Assembly: GCF_947492555.1 (NCBI RefSeq)
Contig: NZ_CANLNE010000001.1
Coordinates: forward strand, 372,001 to 436,000
DNA length: 64,000 nt
Origin: an uncultured Roseobacter sp.
GTDB taxonomy: Bacteria; Pseudomonadota; Alphaproteobacteria; Rhodobacterales; Rhodobacteraceae
Direction: 5' to 3'
This document shows positions 9,864-19,364 of the stretch, piece by piece. The position numbers and the translations under genes were made by a program. Below the pieces are notes generated by a model. It saw only the letters and a program-made list of their open reading frames with translations. It had not been told where the DNA came from and made no database searches. How positions within the stretch are numbered: position 1 is the stretch's first letter; every line of letters starts with the position of its first letter.

Positions 9864-10625
9864 ATGTCGCAGACGTTCCGGCACCCGGACATCCTGAAAA
9901 TCGCGCAGCGCGAAGGCAAAGTCACCGTTGAAGGCCTGGCGGAGCACTTCGGTGTAACGCTGCAAACGATCCGGCGCGATCTGACCGAACTGGCCGAAGC
10001 GAACAAACTCGAACGTGTGCACGGCGGTGCGATTCTCCCCTCCGGCACCACCAACATCGAATATGACGAACGGCGCAACCTGAACCAGAGCTCGAAACTG
10101 GCGATGGCCCGCGCCTGTGCGGCGCAGATCCCCGAAGGCTGTTCGGTTTTTCTCAATATCGGCACCAGCACCGAGGCCGTTGCCCGTGAGCTGCTGCACC
10201 ACCGCGACCTGATGGTCGTGACCAATAACATGAACATCGCCAATATTCTGGTGGACAATACCGATTGCCAGATCATCGTGACAGGTGGTGCGCTACGCCG
10301 GTCCGATGGCGGGCTGGTGGGCAACATCACCATCGACACGATCCGGCAGTTCAAATTCGATATCGCCGTGATCGGCTGTTCCGCGATGGACGAAGACGGC
10401 GATTTGCTTGATTTCGACATTCACGAAGTCGGCGTCAGCCAGACCATCATCGCACAGTCCCGCAAATGCTTCCTGGTGGCCGATCATTCCAAGTTCAGCC
10501 GCACCGCCCCCGCCCGCATCGCCTCTATGCGCGCGCTGTCGACAGTCTTCACAGACCTGCCCCTGCCCCGCGAATTGGCAGAGCGCTGTGCGACCTGGGG
10601 CACGCAGGTCGTCCTCGTCGATTAG
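9864..10625 (+). CDS. glpR: DeoR-family glycerol-3-phosphate regulon repressor
   Basis: The 253-residue protein has an N-terminal DeoR helix-turn-helix (residues about 5-55, with VTVEGLAEHFGVTLQTIRRDL) and the linker RVHGGA that joins it to the sugar-phosphate-sensing domain. The C-terminal domain shows the family patterns NIGTSTEAVA and VVTNNMNIA. It has a clear ribosome-binding site (AGGAG). Its position, divergent from glpD and the transporter operon, supports a role as the local repressor relieved by glycerol 3-phosphate. The gene ends four bases inside the convergent MarR gene. Confidence 0.9.
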   Translation: MSQTFRHPDILKIAQREGKVTVEGLAEHFGVTLQTIRRDLTELAEANKLERVHGGAILPSGTTNIEYDERRNLNQSSKLAMARACAAQIPEGCSVFLNIGTSTEAVARELLHHRDLMVVTNNMNIANILVDNTDCQIIVTGGALRRSDGGLVGNITIDTIRQFKFDIAVIGCSAMDEDGDLLDFDIHEVGVSQTIIAQSRKCFLVADHSKFSRTAPARIASMRALSTVFTDLPLPRELAERCATWGTQVVLVD

Positions 10626-11125
10626 TCTTCTGTCTTGGGTGGCGTTTCCGCATCCGACAGGATGCGCGCCAAGAGCCGGGTCAGGGTATCGCGTTCGTCA
10701 TCGGACAGCGCCTTGAGCAATCGGTCCTGCGTCTCCACGTGATCGTGCAGCGTGTTTTCGACCACGCTCTTGCCCTCGGGCGTCAGGGCAATGAGGAAGG
10801 ACCGGCTGTCATCCGGGTTGACCTTGCGTGCAACATAGCCTGCGGTAGCCAGTTTATCGATGCGGTGGGTCATGGTCCCAGAGGTGACCATCGTGCTGTC
10901 AATCAACTGTCCCGGCGACAATTGATAGGGCGGCCCGGACCGCAGCAAGGTCGCCAGAACGTCGAACCATGCAGCGTTCAGCCCATGCGCCCGGAAATTC
11001 GCGCCCATGCCTTCGGAGAAGATTTGTGCCACCCGCGCAACCCGCCCCACGGCAGCCATGGGTCCAGTATCCAGATCGGGCCGTTCCGCTGCCCATTGCG
11101 CAATGATCTTGTCCACGTGGTCCAT
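10622..11125 (-). CDS. MarR-family transcriptional regulator
   Basis: The 167-residue protein (ATG at 11125; a GTG two codons earlier is also possible) has the MarR fold: a winged helix with LSPGQLIDSTMVTSGTMTHRIDKLATAGYV and the wing VNPDDSRSFLIALTPEG. It lies divergent from a drug/metabolite exporter, with three copies of an ATCTTGAnnTCAAGAT-like box between them. It therefore probably represses itself and the exporter until a small ligand binds. The inducer cannot be read from the sequence. Its stop overlaps the convergent glpR stop region by four bases. Confidence 0.85.
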   Translation of the reverse strand: MDHVDKIIAQWAAERPDLDTGPMAAVGRVARVAQIFSEGMGANFRAHGLNAAWFDVLATLLRSGPPYQLSPGQLIDSTMVTSGTMTHRIDKLATAGYVARKVNPDDSRSFLIALTPEGKSVVENTLHDHVETQDRLLKALSDDERDTLTRLLARILSDAETPPKTED

Positions 11126-11146
11126 ACTCACTTGTCACCCGCAACC

Positions 11147-11208
11147 ATCTTGACGTCAAGATTAATGCGCTTATCTTGACATCAAGACAGATATCTTGAT
11201 TTCAAACT
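11147..11208. promoter_or_regulatory. Three tandem MarR-type operator boxes
   Basis: Between the divergent MarR and EamA genes lie ATCTTGACGTCAAGAT (11147-11162, a perfect palindrome), ATCTTGACATCAAGAC (11173-11188, one pair broken at the ends) and ATCTTGATTTCAAACT (11193-11208, degenerate). Centre spacings are 26 and 20 bases. A graded series of palindromes in front of a MarR gene is a typical operator arrangement; binding is inferred. Confidence 0.7.
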
Positions 11209-11221
11209 AAATGGACCTGCC

Positions 11222-12100
<879 letters not shown>

Positions 12101-12109
<9 letters not shown>

Positions 12110-12877
12110 GGCCGGAAGGTCGGTCTGCGCCATCTTGCGCAGCAGATCGACAAAACCCGCCACCTGGTATCGCGTGGTTGCGGCCCCTTTCTCGGCCGTA
12201 GCCAGATGCGCCTCGCCCACCGTGCCCTCGGGGTTCAGATCGCTGGCGATCCAGCCGTAGGACACCGGTCCAATGGGTGAAATCGCGCTCTGCTCGGCGG
12301 TGGAGCGAAAATCCTGCGCCGCCGACATATCCACCGTTTGAGGTCGGAAATGCAGCATCAGCGATGTCTCCACATCGCCGCCGTGAATGCCGAACTGCTT
12401 CTCTTGATCAGAATACATCCCCTCCGGCGTGCCGAACGCCCCCCATTGGCATTTGACCGCCAGCATATCCGCCTGCACCCGCAACTCGCGTGACAGGATC
12501 GAAACGAGGTCGAGATTGCCGCCATGGGAATTCACAATCGCGATCTTGCGGATGCCCGCCCGCGCGACGCTGAGGCCGATCTCTGTCCAGACGGCCAGCG
12601 CCGTTGCCGCCGTGAGGGTCAGGGTCCCCGCCGCCCAAAGATGCTCGTTCGACTTGCCCACGGCCTGCAGAGGCAAAATCCGCAGGTCCAGATCGTCGGG
12701 GGCCTGACGGTGCAACTCCTCCAGCATGCCCTGTCCGATCAGCGTATCGGTCCCCACGGGCAGATGCGGCCCATGCTGTTCGATGGCCGCCGTCGGCAGG
12801 ATGGCAATGGTCTTCATCGGATCGATATCCGAGAAATCCGGCGCCCTGAAATCTGCCCAATCACGCATGCCGCTCAT
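12101..12877 (-). CDS. Creatininase-family amidohydrolase
   Basis: The 258-residue cytoplasmic protein carries the metal site of the creatininase / creatinine amidohydrolase family: E33 and H35 in AIEQHGPHLP, D44 in VGTDT, H118 in NSHGGN and E170 in HGGDVET. Members open small cyclic amides (creatinine) or cleave formamides in heterocycle breakdown. It is the last gene of a nine-gene operon with an importer, a deaminase-like amidohydrolase and oxidoreductases; its start overlaps the stop of the preceding oxygenase gene by four bases. Creatinine itself is unlikely to be the substrate because no creatinase gene is nearby; a ring-opening step on another nitrogen compound is inferred. Confidence 0.85.
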
Positions 12878-13794
12878 GTCCCCTCCTTTGGCGCATAGGT
12901 CGCGTCCAAGCGGGATTGCAGGTAATCGGCTGCGCGCACCGGGGGGTATTTCGGCGTGCCCGTGCCCGGCAAGGCGGCCACGACCGTATCAGGATGCGCC
13001 TCAACAAAAAACGCAACAGACCGGCGCTGGCGTTTAGGGGGCAACACACGGTGCGGGGTAGAGACATAGATGTCATTGGTCCAGCGCATCAGGCAATCGC
13101 CGATGTTGACCACGTAAGCCCCCGGCACATGCGGCACATCGGTCCAGTCCCCGCCGCGCGGTTTGACCTGCAATCCGGCCTCGCCATCGGTCATCAGCAG
13201 GGTAATCGCCCCATAATCGGTATGCGCACCCGCCCCGATCTCATTTTTAGCGCCAGAGCCGGGCGGGTAGTGCAGCAGTCGCAGCGCCGCGAGCGGATCG
13301 TTAAACGCGGATGTGAAATGTTCCGGCTCCAGCCCGAGGTCAGCTGCAAAGGCGCGGTGAATGTCGATGCCCAGCGCAAGGGCCGCATCGAAATAGGCAA
13401 GCGCCGTTTCCCGAAACCCGTCGATCTGCGGCCAAACATTCACGCCGCGAAAGGGCTCACCCCGCAAGACGCGCGGATCATCGGGGGCCAGATCAAAGCC
13501 GATGTTGAAGCTTTCCTTGCGGTCCACCAGTGCCGAGCTGTCATCGAGCGACTCGTCGCCTTCCGCCGCCCAGCCGCGATAATGCGGGGTGTTCAGGATC
13601 GACAGGGCGCGTTTCTCCGCGATGGGCTGGGTGAAAAAAGCATCCGCCATGTCGAAGATGCGGGCGCGCAGTGCCTCGGGCACCGTATGGTTCTCCAGCA
13701 GGAAAAACCCCGGCCCCCGGACCGCCTGCCCCAGCTCCGCGAGAAAACCCGCGCGATCTGTGGTGAATTTCCCCCAGTCCAGCAACGGAATCAT
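12874..13794 (-). CDS. Isopenicillin-N-synthase-like Fe(II)/2-oxoglutarate oxygenase
   Basis: The start at 13794 overlaps the upstream stop by four bases; the longer open frame upstream is noise. The 306-residue protein has the N-terminal DIOX_N-like region (IPLLDWG ... GPGFFLLENH) and the double-stranded beta-helix metal triad H191-x-D193 (AHTDYG) and H248 (STPHRV), with RRS (257-259) for binding the 2-oxoglutarate carboxylate. It should hydroxylate or desaturate a small molecule using O2, Fe(II) and 2-oxoglutarate. Fungal thymine 7-hydroxylase belongs to this broad family, which makes oxidation of a pyrimidine side chain possible, but the substrate is not known. Confidence 0.87.
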   Translation of the reverse strand: MIPLLDWGKFTTDRAGFLAELGQAVRGPGFFLLENHTVPEALRARIFDMADAFFTQPIAEKRALSILNTPHYRGWAAEGDESLDDSSALVDRKESFNIGFDLAPDDPRVLRGEPFRGVNVWPQIDGFRETALAYFDAALALGIDIHRAFAADLGLEPEHFTSAFNDPLAALRLLHYPPGSGAKNEIGAGAHTDYGAITLLMTDGEAGLQVKPRGGDWTDVPHVPGAYVVNIGDCLMRWTNDIYVSTPHRVLPPKRQRRSVAFFVEAHPDTVVAALPGTGTPKYPPVRAADYLQSRLDATYAPKEGT

Positions 13795-14420
13795 ACGCGC
13801 GCCTCCTTCTGTCGGGTGGGCAACGCGCCGATAAAGCTCTCCATCTTGCGGGCCACGCGAGCCAGATGGGCGCGGCGGGATGCCTCCGTGGAGCTGTCCA
13901 TCAGGTAGTGCGCCGCAAAGGCGGTTTTGCACCTTTTGGCGCAGATGGCGCGCACGCCGCGCAGGATCATGCGTTTGCCCGGCGACCCGATCAGCTGCGT
14001 CAGCCACCAACTGGCCCCGCAGGTCGTGAAGACCGCTAGCCGCGTGATGTGGGTTAGCCCGGGGCGGATATTGTCATTCTGCCCGTCAGGCATCAGAAAC
14101 GCCACATCCGGCAAAAGCACGCGGTCGAGCCAGCCCTTGAGCATCGCAGGCAACCCATACCACCAGGTCGGGTAGACGAAAATCAGTGTGTCACACCACA
14201 ACACGTCCTCGACATCCTGCGCCACCGGCGTGCGGTTGGCGGGCGTGTCTTCATAGATGTCCAGTTCCGCTTCCGTCAGCACAGGCGCAAACCCGCTGCG
14301 ATAGAGGTCGATCACCCGCACCTCTGCCTCCGCGTCACGCAGCTTGTCCACCACGACATCCCTGATGGCAGCGGTGAAGCTGGTCTCCTTCGGGTGACAA
14401 TAGACAACAAGCGCGCGCAT
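13791..14420 (-). CDS. NAD(P)H-dependent oxidoreductase, NQO1/flavodoxin fold (first of two)
   Basis: This 209-residue protein begins RALVVYCHPKETSFTAAI, the FMN/FAD phosphate-binding strand-loop of the NAD(P)H-quinone-oxidoreductase family, and has the later block IFVYPTWWYGLPAMLKGWLDRVLLP shared by that family. It should transfer two electrons from NAD(P)H to a quinone or other acceptor via a flavin. It is followed at once by the oxygenase gene (ATGA overlap) and preceded by a paralogue whose stop abuts its start. Two such genes in one catabolic operon is unusual; they may form a heterodimer or act on successive intermediates. Confidence 0.82.
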   Translation of the reverse strand: MRALVVYCHPKETSFTAAIRDVVVDKLRDAEAEVRVIDLYRSGFAPVLTEAELDIYEDTPANRTPVAQDVEDVLWCDTLIFVYPTWWYGLPAMLKGWLDRVLLPDVAFLMPDGQNDNIRPGLTHITRLAVFTTCGASWWLTQLIGSPGKRMILRGVRAICAKRCKTAFAAHYLMDSSTEASRRAHLARVARKMESFIGALPTRQKEARV

Positions 14421-15002
14421 TCAGAGCCTCTCCATTTCCGCATCGACACGCGACAGAAAACCGGCCCGCTGACCGTCCGTCGCCCGGTTCATATCATAGA
14501 GCGCCAGATATCGGGTCTTTTCCGGGCGGCAGACGTGCCAGACCGCGCGGGTCACCGATTTGCGCGGCGGGTCCCCGGCCATCATGGCGCGCAGTCGCGT
14601 GCCGCCATAGGTCGTCACCGCCGCCAGTTTGCGGATGTGCTGAAGGTTCGGCATCACCTTACCATTTTGCAGGGTGAATGAGACGCCTGGCAGAAAGACC
14701 CGATCAAAAAATCCTTTCAGGACAGCGGGGTATCCGAAATTCCACACCGGAAACACCAGAACCAGCGCTTCGGCTTGCCGCAGCCGCGCCACATAGTCCG
14801 CCACCGGGGCGATATTGTGCCCCGCATCGTGATATGTGCGGCGTTCCATGGCCGTCAGGACCGGGGAAAACCCTTCCGCGTTCAGGTCGCAATCGTCCAC
14901 GTCCCACCCGCGCGCGCGCAACCGGTTGACCACGCAGTCATGCAGCGCGGCGGAAAAGCTTTCAGCGCAAGGGTGGGCAAAGAGGACAAGCGCGCGGGTC
15001 AT
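14421..15002 (-). CDS. NAD(P)H-dependent oxidoreductase, NQO1/flavodoxin fold (second of two)
   Basis: The 193-residue protein is a paralogue of the downstream neighbour: RALVLFAHPCAESFSAALHD at the N-terminus and LVFPVWNFGYPAVLKGFFDRVFLPG in the middle are the same flavin-binding blocks. The two genes are directly adjacent with no gap. The role is presumably reduction of a quinone-like or N-heterocyclic intermediate, but no substrate can be assigned. The FAD-oxidase gene lies just upstream with two bases between. Confidence 0.82.
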   Translation of the reverse strand: MTRALVLFAHPCAESFSAALHDCVVNRLRARGWDVDDCDLNAEGFSPVLTAMERRTYHDAGHNIAPVADYVARLRQAEALVLVFPVWNFGYPAVLKGFFDRVFLPGVSFTLQNGKVMPNLQHIRKLAAVTTYGGTRLRAMMAGDPPRKSVTRAVWHVCRPEKTRYLALYDMNRATDGQRAGFLSRVDAEMERL

Positions 15003-15004
15003 GC

Positions 15005-16405
15005 CTATTCTGCGGCCCGCAGTTTCGGATAGCTGTACATGCGGTCAAACGACCAGTTTGGATCGTCCCAGGCGATCATCTTGCCCGGGTTCAGCAAGCC
15101 CTTGGGGTCGGCTTCGCGTTTGAAGGCCAGTTGGCGGTCATCCACGGTTTGCCGCCCGCCCTCCTCCAGCGTGTAGCGATGCGGATTGAAGATCAGCGCG
15201 CCCGCCTCTTCGTGCATCCGGATGATCTCGTCCAGCCGTTCTTCACCGGCGAACTTGACAAGGCTGAGGCCCGCGAACATGATCTTGCCGTTCTCCTTCA
15301 TCACCTCCAGATGCTGCAGAACCTCGGGGCTCAACGCATCACGCATCTTCTCGATCAGCTCCAGATGCTGCGGGAAGCCATAACGCACCTGCAGATAGGT
15401 GATGCTGGGGTCCACCTTCAGCGCGCGCAACGTCGTATGGTTCCAGCCGTATTCAAAGATCATGCCGGGCCCGCGCGCCCAATTATGATCATCGCTGCGG
15501 TAGATCAGCCGCGCCTCGGGGCGCCGCCCGAGAAAGGTCTCGAACCCGTCCATGGATTGCGGCGCCACCATCAGGGCGATCAGGTTGGTGTCTGCCTCCA
15601 CATGCGGGGCAACCCGCTGAAAATAGTCTTTGGCGATGGGCGCCTCGAAAACGGTCGCGAGCTTGATCAGGATGCCGTCTTCATTGGCCAGCTCTTCGGC
15701 AAACCGCGCCGCCTGCATGAAGTCATCGGTGGCCACGAACATCTCCACCCAGTCATAGGCCGGGGCCAAGGGCATCTCGACCTCGGTGATGATGCCGTTT
15801 GTGCCATAGGCATGGCTGACCCGCGCCAGTTCCTCGCCGCGGAAGTCCAGAACGCGCGGCTCTTCTTCCATCGTGACGACCCGCAGGCGGATGATATTGC
15901 CCAGATCGCGCAAGGACCCCCAGGTGCAGGAGCCGACGCCGCCTGAGCCGCCCGCGATGAACCCGCCGATGGTTGCCGTCGCCCAGGTGGAGGAGAACAT
16001 GCGGATCTCCTGGCCTGAGTGTTCCTTGCAGGCCGCATCGAGATCCTTGAGCAGGCACCCCGGCTCCACCACCACCCGGCCCGGATGGATGTCCTTGACC
16101 GCCGTCATGTGCCGCAGGTGCATCACACAGCCGCCCGCGAGCGGCATCGCCTGCCCGTAGTTGCCGGTGCCCGCCCCGCGCGTGGTGACCGGCACGTCAT
16201 GCGCATAGCAGACCTTTAACACCTCGATGACCTCGGCCTCGCTGCGCGGGCTGACGACAAAATCGGCTGTGACCTCGTCCAGACGCGCCTTGAGCACGGG
16301 TGAGTACCAGAAGAAATCCCGGCTCTTGGCTTTGATGCCTGCACCCGTGTCTTCAAGGTCGAGATGGGAAAGCGCGGCCTTGGCGGCGGCAATATCTGCG
16401 GTCAT
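15005..16405 (-). CDS. FAD-binding oxidoreductase (PCMH type, GlcD-like)
   Basis: The 466-residue protein has a PCMH-type FAD-binding domain in its first half: FVVSPRSEAEVIEVL, TTRGAGTGNYGQAMPL for the pyrophosphate, and TIGGFIAGGSGGVGS. A substrate-cap domain of the D-lactate/glycolate oxidase and vanillyl-alcohol-oxidase superfamily follows, ending with NPGKMIAWD. It lacks iron-sulfur motifs, so electrons would pass from FAD to O2, a quinone or another protein. Within the operon it could oxidise a hydroxymethyl or hydroxyacid intermediate produced by the neighbouring oxygenase; this is inference. Its start overlaps the stop of the amidohydrolase gene by four bases. Confidence 0.85.
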   Translation of the reverse strand: MTADIAAAKAALSHLDLEDTGAGIKAKSRDFFWYSPVLKARLDEVTADFVVSPRSEAEVIEVLKVCYAHDVPVTTRGAGTGNYGQAMPLAGGCVMHLRHMTAVKDIHPGRVVVEPGCLLKDLDAACKEHSGQEIRMFSSTWATATIGGFIAGGSGGVGSCTWGSLRDLGNIIRLRVVTMEEEPRVLDFRGEELARVSHAYGTNGIITEVEMPLAPAYDWVEMFVATDDFMQAARFAEELANEDGILIKLATVFEAPIAKDYFQRVAPHVEADTNLIALMVAPQSMDGFETFLGRRPEARLIYRSDDHNWARGPGMIFEYGWNHTTLRALKVDPSITYLQVRYGFPQHLELIEKMRDALSPEVLQHLEVMKENGKIMFAGLSLVKFAGEERLDEIIRMHEEAGALIFNPHRYTLEEGGRQTVDDRQLAFKREADPKGLLNPGKMIAWDDPNWSFDRMYSYPKLRAAE

Positions 16406-17664
16406 GGCGTCCTCATCAGATGGTCAAGTTCGGCGTAGTCGGGCAATTGGCGGTCGATCTGCTGCCCCTCCCTTATGACGATGCGATCGGCCTGCGGGCG
16501 GGCAAAAAGCTCCGCCCAATTGCGCGCGCGACAGATTACCAGATCGGCGGGCATGCCCACCTCGAAACCCGGCAGGTCAAAGCCGCAGGCCTTGGCCGGG
16601 TTGGTCACGAAAGCATGGCTCCAATCCGCCGTGGAATGGTCCAGATGCCCGATGCGGGTCGCCTCGCGCATCACCTCGATCATATCCAGATCGCCATAGG
16701 CGTAAAAGGGATCGCGCGTGTTGTCGGAGGCAAAGGAGACGTTGACGCCCCGCGCCTTCAGCTCGTGCACAAGGGTGATGCCGCGCATTCGTGGCGTGCC
16801 GTCCTGCCGGTCCTGCAGGTAGAGATTGCACATCGGCAGCGACACCACGTGCAAGCCCGCCTCGGCCACCAGATCCATGGTCTCGGCTGCACGGTTCGGG
16901 TCCTGTGCGGAGAGCGAACAGAGGTGCCCCACGGTGACGGGTGCGTCGAACCCCGTCTCCAGCACTGCTTGGGCAATCACCCTCAAGGTCTCGGACGATG
17001 GGTCGAGCGTCTCATCCACGTGAAAATCTGCCTGCAGGCCCCGCTCGCCTGCCAGTTTGAAGAAATACGCGACGCGTTCTGCGATGTCGGGGACCGGATA
17101 GGCCACCATGCCCAGCACGCCGCCCGCTTCCGCCACCAGATCTGCCGTATGCGCAAAAGGCGTCTCCGGTCCGACGGCATCGCAGCCCACAAGGCAGGCC
17201 GCCTGCAGATCGATCCGCCCCTGCCACCGCGCGCGCATCTCCTTGAACACGGGCCAGGAGATGTCGTCCTGCGGCGGGATGCTATCGATATGCGTGCGCA
17301 GGGCGCGGGTGCCATGGGCGTAGGCGCAGCGCAGGGCGAAATTCATCCGCGTCGCCACGTCTTCGGCCGTCCAATTGGCCTGCCGATCCGCGCCCACCGT
17401 GGCCAACGCGCCGTCGAAACTGCCGTCCGGGTTGGCCGCGCGGGGCCAGATGTGACCCTTGTCCAGATGCGTATGCATGTCCACGAAAGCGGGGAAGGCC
17501 ATGGCGCCTTTCATATCGACTTCGGTGCCCGGTTGATCGCTGATCCTGCCGTCCTGAATATGCAGGTCGCGCGTGGTCAGATCGCCGCTACCTGCCAGAA
17601 AACAGGCAGGCACCGTCAGGTTTTTCAGCGTCAATGGCCCGGGAGGAAGGTCGAGAAAATCCAT
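16402..17664 (-). CDS. Cytosine-deaminase-like metal-dependent amidohydrolase
   Basis: This 420-residue protein is an amidohydrolase of the CodA / N-isopropylammelide (AtzC) branch. Metal ligands are visible as H64-x-H66 in DMHTHLDKG, the HVDE motif in the middle, a later GHLCSLS histidine, and the aspartate in SDNTRDPFYAYG. Those blocks match cytosine-deaminase-type enzymes, which remove an exocyclic amino group from a pyrimidine or triazine ring with a metal-bound water. It is translated directly after the ABC permease (one-base overlap), implying that it acts on the imported compound. The exact substrate is not determined. Confidence 0.85.
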   Translation of the reverse strand: MDFLDLPPGPLTLKNLTVPACFLAGSGDLTTRDLHIQDGRISDQPGTEVDMKGAMAFPAFVDMHTHLDKGHIWPRAANPDGSFDGALATVGADRQANWTAEDVATRMNFALRCAYAHGTRALRTHIDSIPPQDDISWPVFKEMRARWQGRIDLQAACLVGCDAVGPETPFAHTADLVAEAGGVLGMVAYPVPDIAERVAYFFKLAGERGLQADFHVDETLDPSSETLRVIAQAVLETGFDAPVTVGHLCSLSAQDPNRAAETMDLVAEAGLHVVSLPMCNLYLQDRQDGTPRMRGITLVHELKARGVNVSFASDNTRDPFYAYGDLDMIEVMREATRIGHLDHSTADWSHAFVTNPAKACGFDLPGFEVGMPADLVICRARNWAELFARPQADRIVIREGQQIDRQLPDYAELDHLMRTP

Positions 17665-18521
17665 CAGTGATCCCGTTTCAACGCGCTCTCATGCCATTTG
17701 CGCAGCAGCATGTGGCTGAGGAAACTGAGACCCGCAAAGATGATCACGCCGGTGACCGCAATGAGAATGAGCGCTGCAAACATACGCGGGATGTTGAGCC
17801 TGTAGCCTGCCTCCAATATCCGGAACGCGAGGCCCGATTTCAGCCCGCCGGTGCCTGCCACATATTCCGCCACCACCGCGCCAATCAGCGACAGCCCGCC
17901 CGCGATGCGCAACCCCCCCAGGAAATAGGGCAGCGCGGAGGGCAATTGCAAAAACCGCAAGGTCTGCCAGCGCGAGGCGCCGTAGATGCGGAACAGATCA
18001 CGCAGATTGTGGTCGGCGGAGTTCAACCCAAGGGTCGTGTTGCTCAGCACCGGGAAAAACGCCACCAACCAGGCGCAGAGCAGTAGCCCCGCAATCCGGC
18101 TGTCGACATAGATGAAGATCAGCGGCGCGATGGCCACGATGGGTGTAACCTGCAGGATCACCGCGTAGGGGTAAAAGCTCATCTCCACCAACCGCGATTG
18201 GGTAAAGAGTACGGCCAACCCGACGCCGCCCACCACGGCCACCGCCAGTGCCATCAGGGTGATCTGCACCGTGACCAGCAGTGCCTCGAACAGCATCGCC
18301 CAATCCTTGACCAGCGTTTCAAAGACAAGCCCCGGCCCCGGCAGGATGTAATGCGGTATCTCGTTCCAGACGACGATCCGGTCCCAGAGCGCCAGCATGA
18401 TCACAAGCACCAGCGCAGGCAGCAGCCATTTTCCGAATTTCTCCAGACGCTTGCGGCGCAGGCGGGCGGTTTCATCCGCATCCAGCTGCAGTGGCGGGTC
18501 GGTGGGATCGGCGACGCTCAT
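17664..18521 (-). CDS. ABC transporter permease, NMT1/THI5-associated type
   Basis: The 285-residue protein has a charged cytoplasmic N-terminus and about six membrane helices, the first reading LLPALVLVIMLALW. The coupling loop DLFRIYGASRWQTLRFLQLPSALPY is the EAA motif of the SsuC/TauC/ThiX permease group. It is expected to act as a homodimer with the ATPase encoded just upstream (ATGA overlap) and with the periplasmic protein two genes upstream. This group imports sulfonates, nitrate-like ions or pyrimidine-type compounds; the linked deaminase favours an N-heterocycle. Confidence 0.87.
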   Translation of the reverse strand: MSVADPTDPPLQLDADETARLRRKRLEKFGKWLLPALVLVIMLALWDRIVVWNEIPHYILPGPGLVFETLVKDWAMLFEALLVTVQITLMALAVAVVGGVGLAVLFTQSRLVEMSFYPYAVILQVTPIVAIAPLIFIYVDSRIAGLLLCAWLVAFFPVLSNTTLGLNSADHNLRDLFRIYGASRWQTLRFLQLPSALPYFLGGLRIAGGLSLIGAVVAEYVAGTGGLKSGLAFRILEAGYRLNIPRMFAALILIAVTGVIIFAGLSFLSHMLLRKWHESALKRDH

Positions 18522-19303
18522 GCGGCCTCTCCCATCGCGTCGTGCAGGGCATCCGTGGCGCGGCGGGTGAAGGCGGCGTATTCCGACGAGGTTCTGAAGT
18601 CCGCATCGCGTGGATAGGGCGCATCCACATCCAGCTCCGTGATCACCCGACCCGGGCGCGCTGCCATGACGACGATGCGGTCCGACAGGAAGACGGATTC
18701 GAAAACCGAATGCGTGACAAAGATCACGGTGCAGCCGATGGCCGCCTTGAGCCGTAGCAGATCGTTGTTCAGCTTGAACCGCGTGATCTCATCCAAGGCG
18801 GCAAAAGGCTCATCCATCAGGATCAGCCGGGGCCGTGTCACCATGGCCCGCGCAATGGACACCCGCATCTTCATGCCTCCCGAAAGCTCCCTCGGATAGC
18901 TGTTCTGGAATTTCTCCAGCCCGACCAGTTTCAACGCTTCCAGCACATCATCGCGCACGGCGGTATAGGGTTGACCGCGCAGCCGGAACGGCAGCCAAAC
19001 GTTCTGCGCCACCGTGGCCCAGGGCATCAGCGTTGGCTCCTGAAAGACCACGCCCAGATCACCGCTGTCGTGATCCCCGGCCCAGGTGATACGGCCGGAC
19101 GTCGGGTGCAACAGATCGGAGATCAGACGTAACGCTGTGGATTTTCCGCATCCCGACGGCCCCAGAAGCGAGATAAAATCGCCCTCCCGCACCTGCAGGG
19201 ACATGCCCTTGAGCGCGGTCACCGTACCGTTGAAGGTCTTGTCCACATGCTCCATCCGCAAAAGCTCCGGACGCGATGTGGGCGACAGCCCCGATGTTGT
19301 CAT
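18518..19303 (-). CDS. ABC transporter ATPase, NMT1/THI5-associated type
   Basis: The ATG at 19303 has a G-run in front and was chosen over a TTG further upstream. The 261-residue ATPase has Walker A GPSGCGKST, the signature LSGGMKMRVSIARAM, Walker B LILMDEPFAALD and the switch histidine in VTHSVFES. The sequence resembles the SsuB/TauB/ThiZ group. It energises the adjacent permease. The hairpin at 19325-19345 lies between the binding-protein gene and this one. Confidence 0.9.
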   Translation of the reverse strand: MTTSGLSPTSRPELLRMEHVDKTFNGTVTALKGMSLQVREGDFISLLGPSGCGKSTALRLISDLLHPTSGRITWAGDHDSGDLGVVFQEPTLMPWATVAQNVWLPFRLRGQPYTAVRDDVLEALKLVGLEKFQNSYPRELSGGMKMRVSIARAMVTRPRLILMDEPFAALDEITRFKLNNDLLRLKAAIGCTVIFVTHSVFESVFLSDRIVVMAARPGRVITELDVDAPYPRDADFRTSSEYAAFTRRATDALHDAMGEAA

Positions 19304-19324
19304 ATACCCCCCACGCGGCCAGAA

Positions 19325-19345
19325 CCGGGCGTCCTGAACGCCCGG
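19325..19345 (-). repeat. Intercistronic hairpin after the binding-protein gene
   Basis: CCGGGCG and CGCCCGG form a seven-base stem with a seven-base loop between the substrate-binding-protein gene and the ATPase gene. No T-run follows, so it more likely protects the upstream mRNA part from exonucleases than ends transcription. Confidence 0.5.
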
Positions 19346-19364
19346 CGCACACGTCAATCAACCT

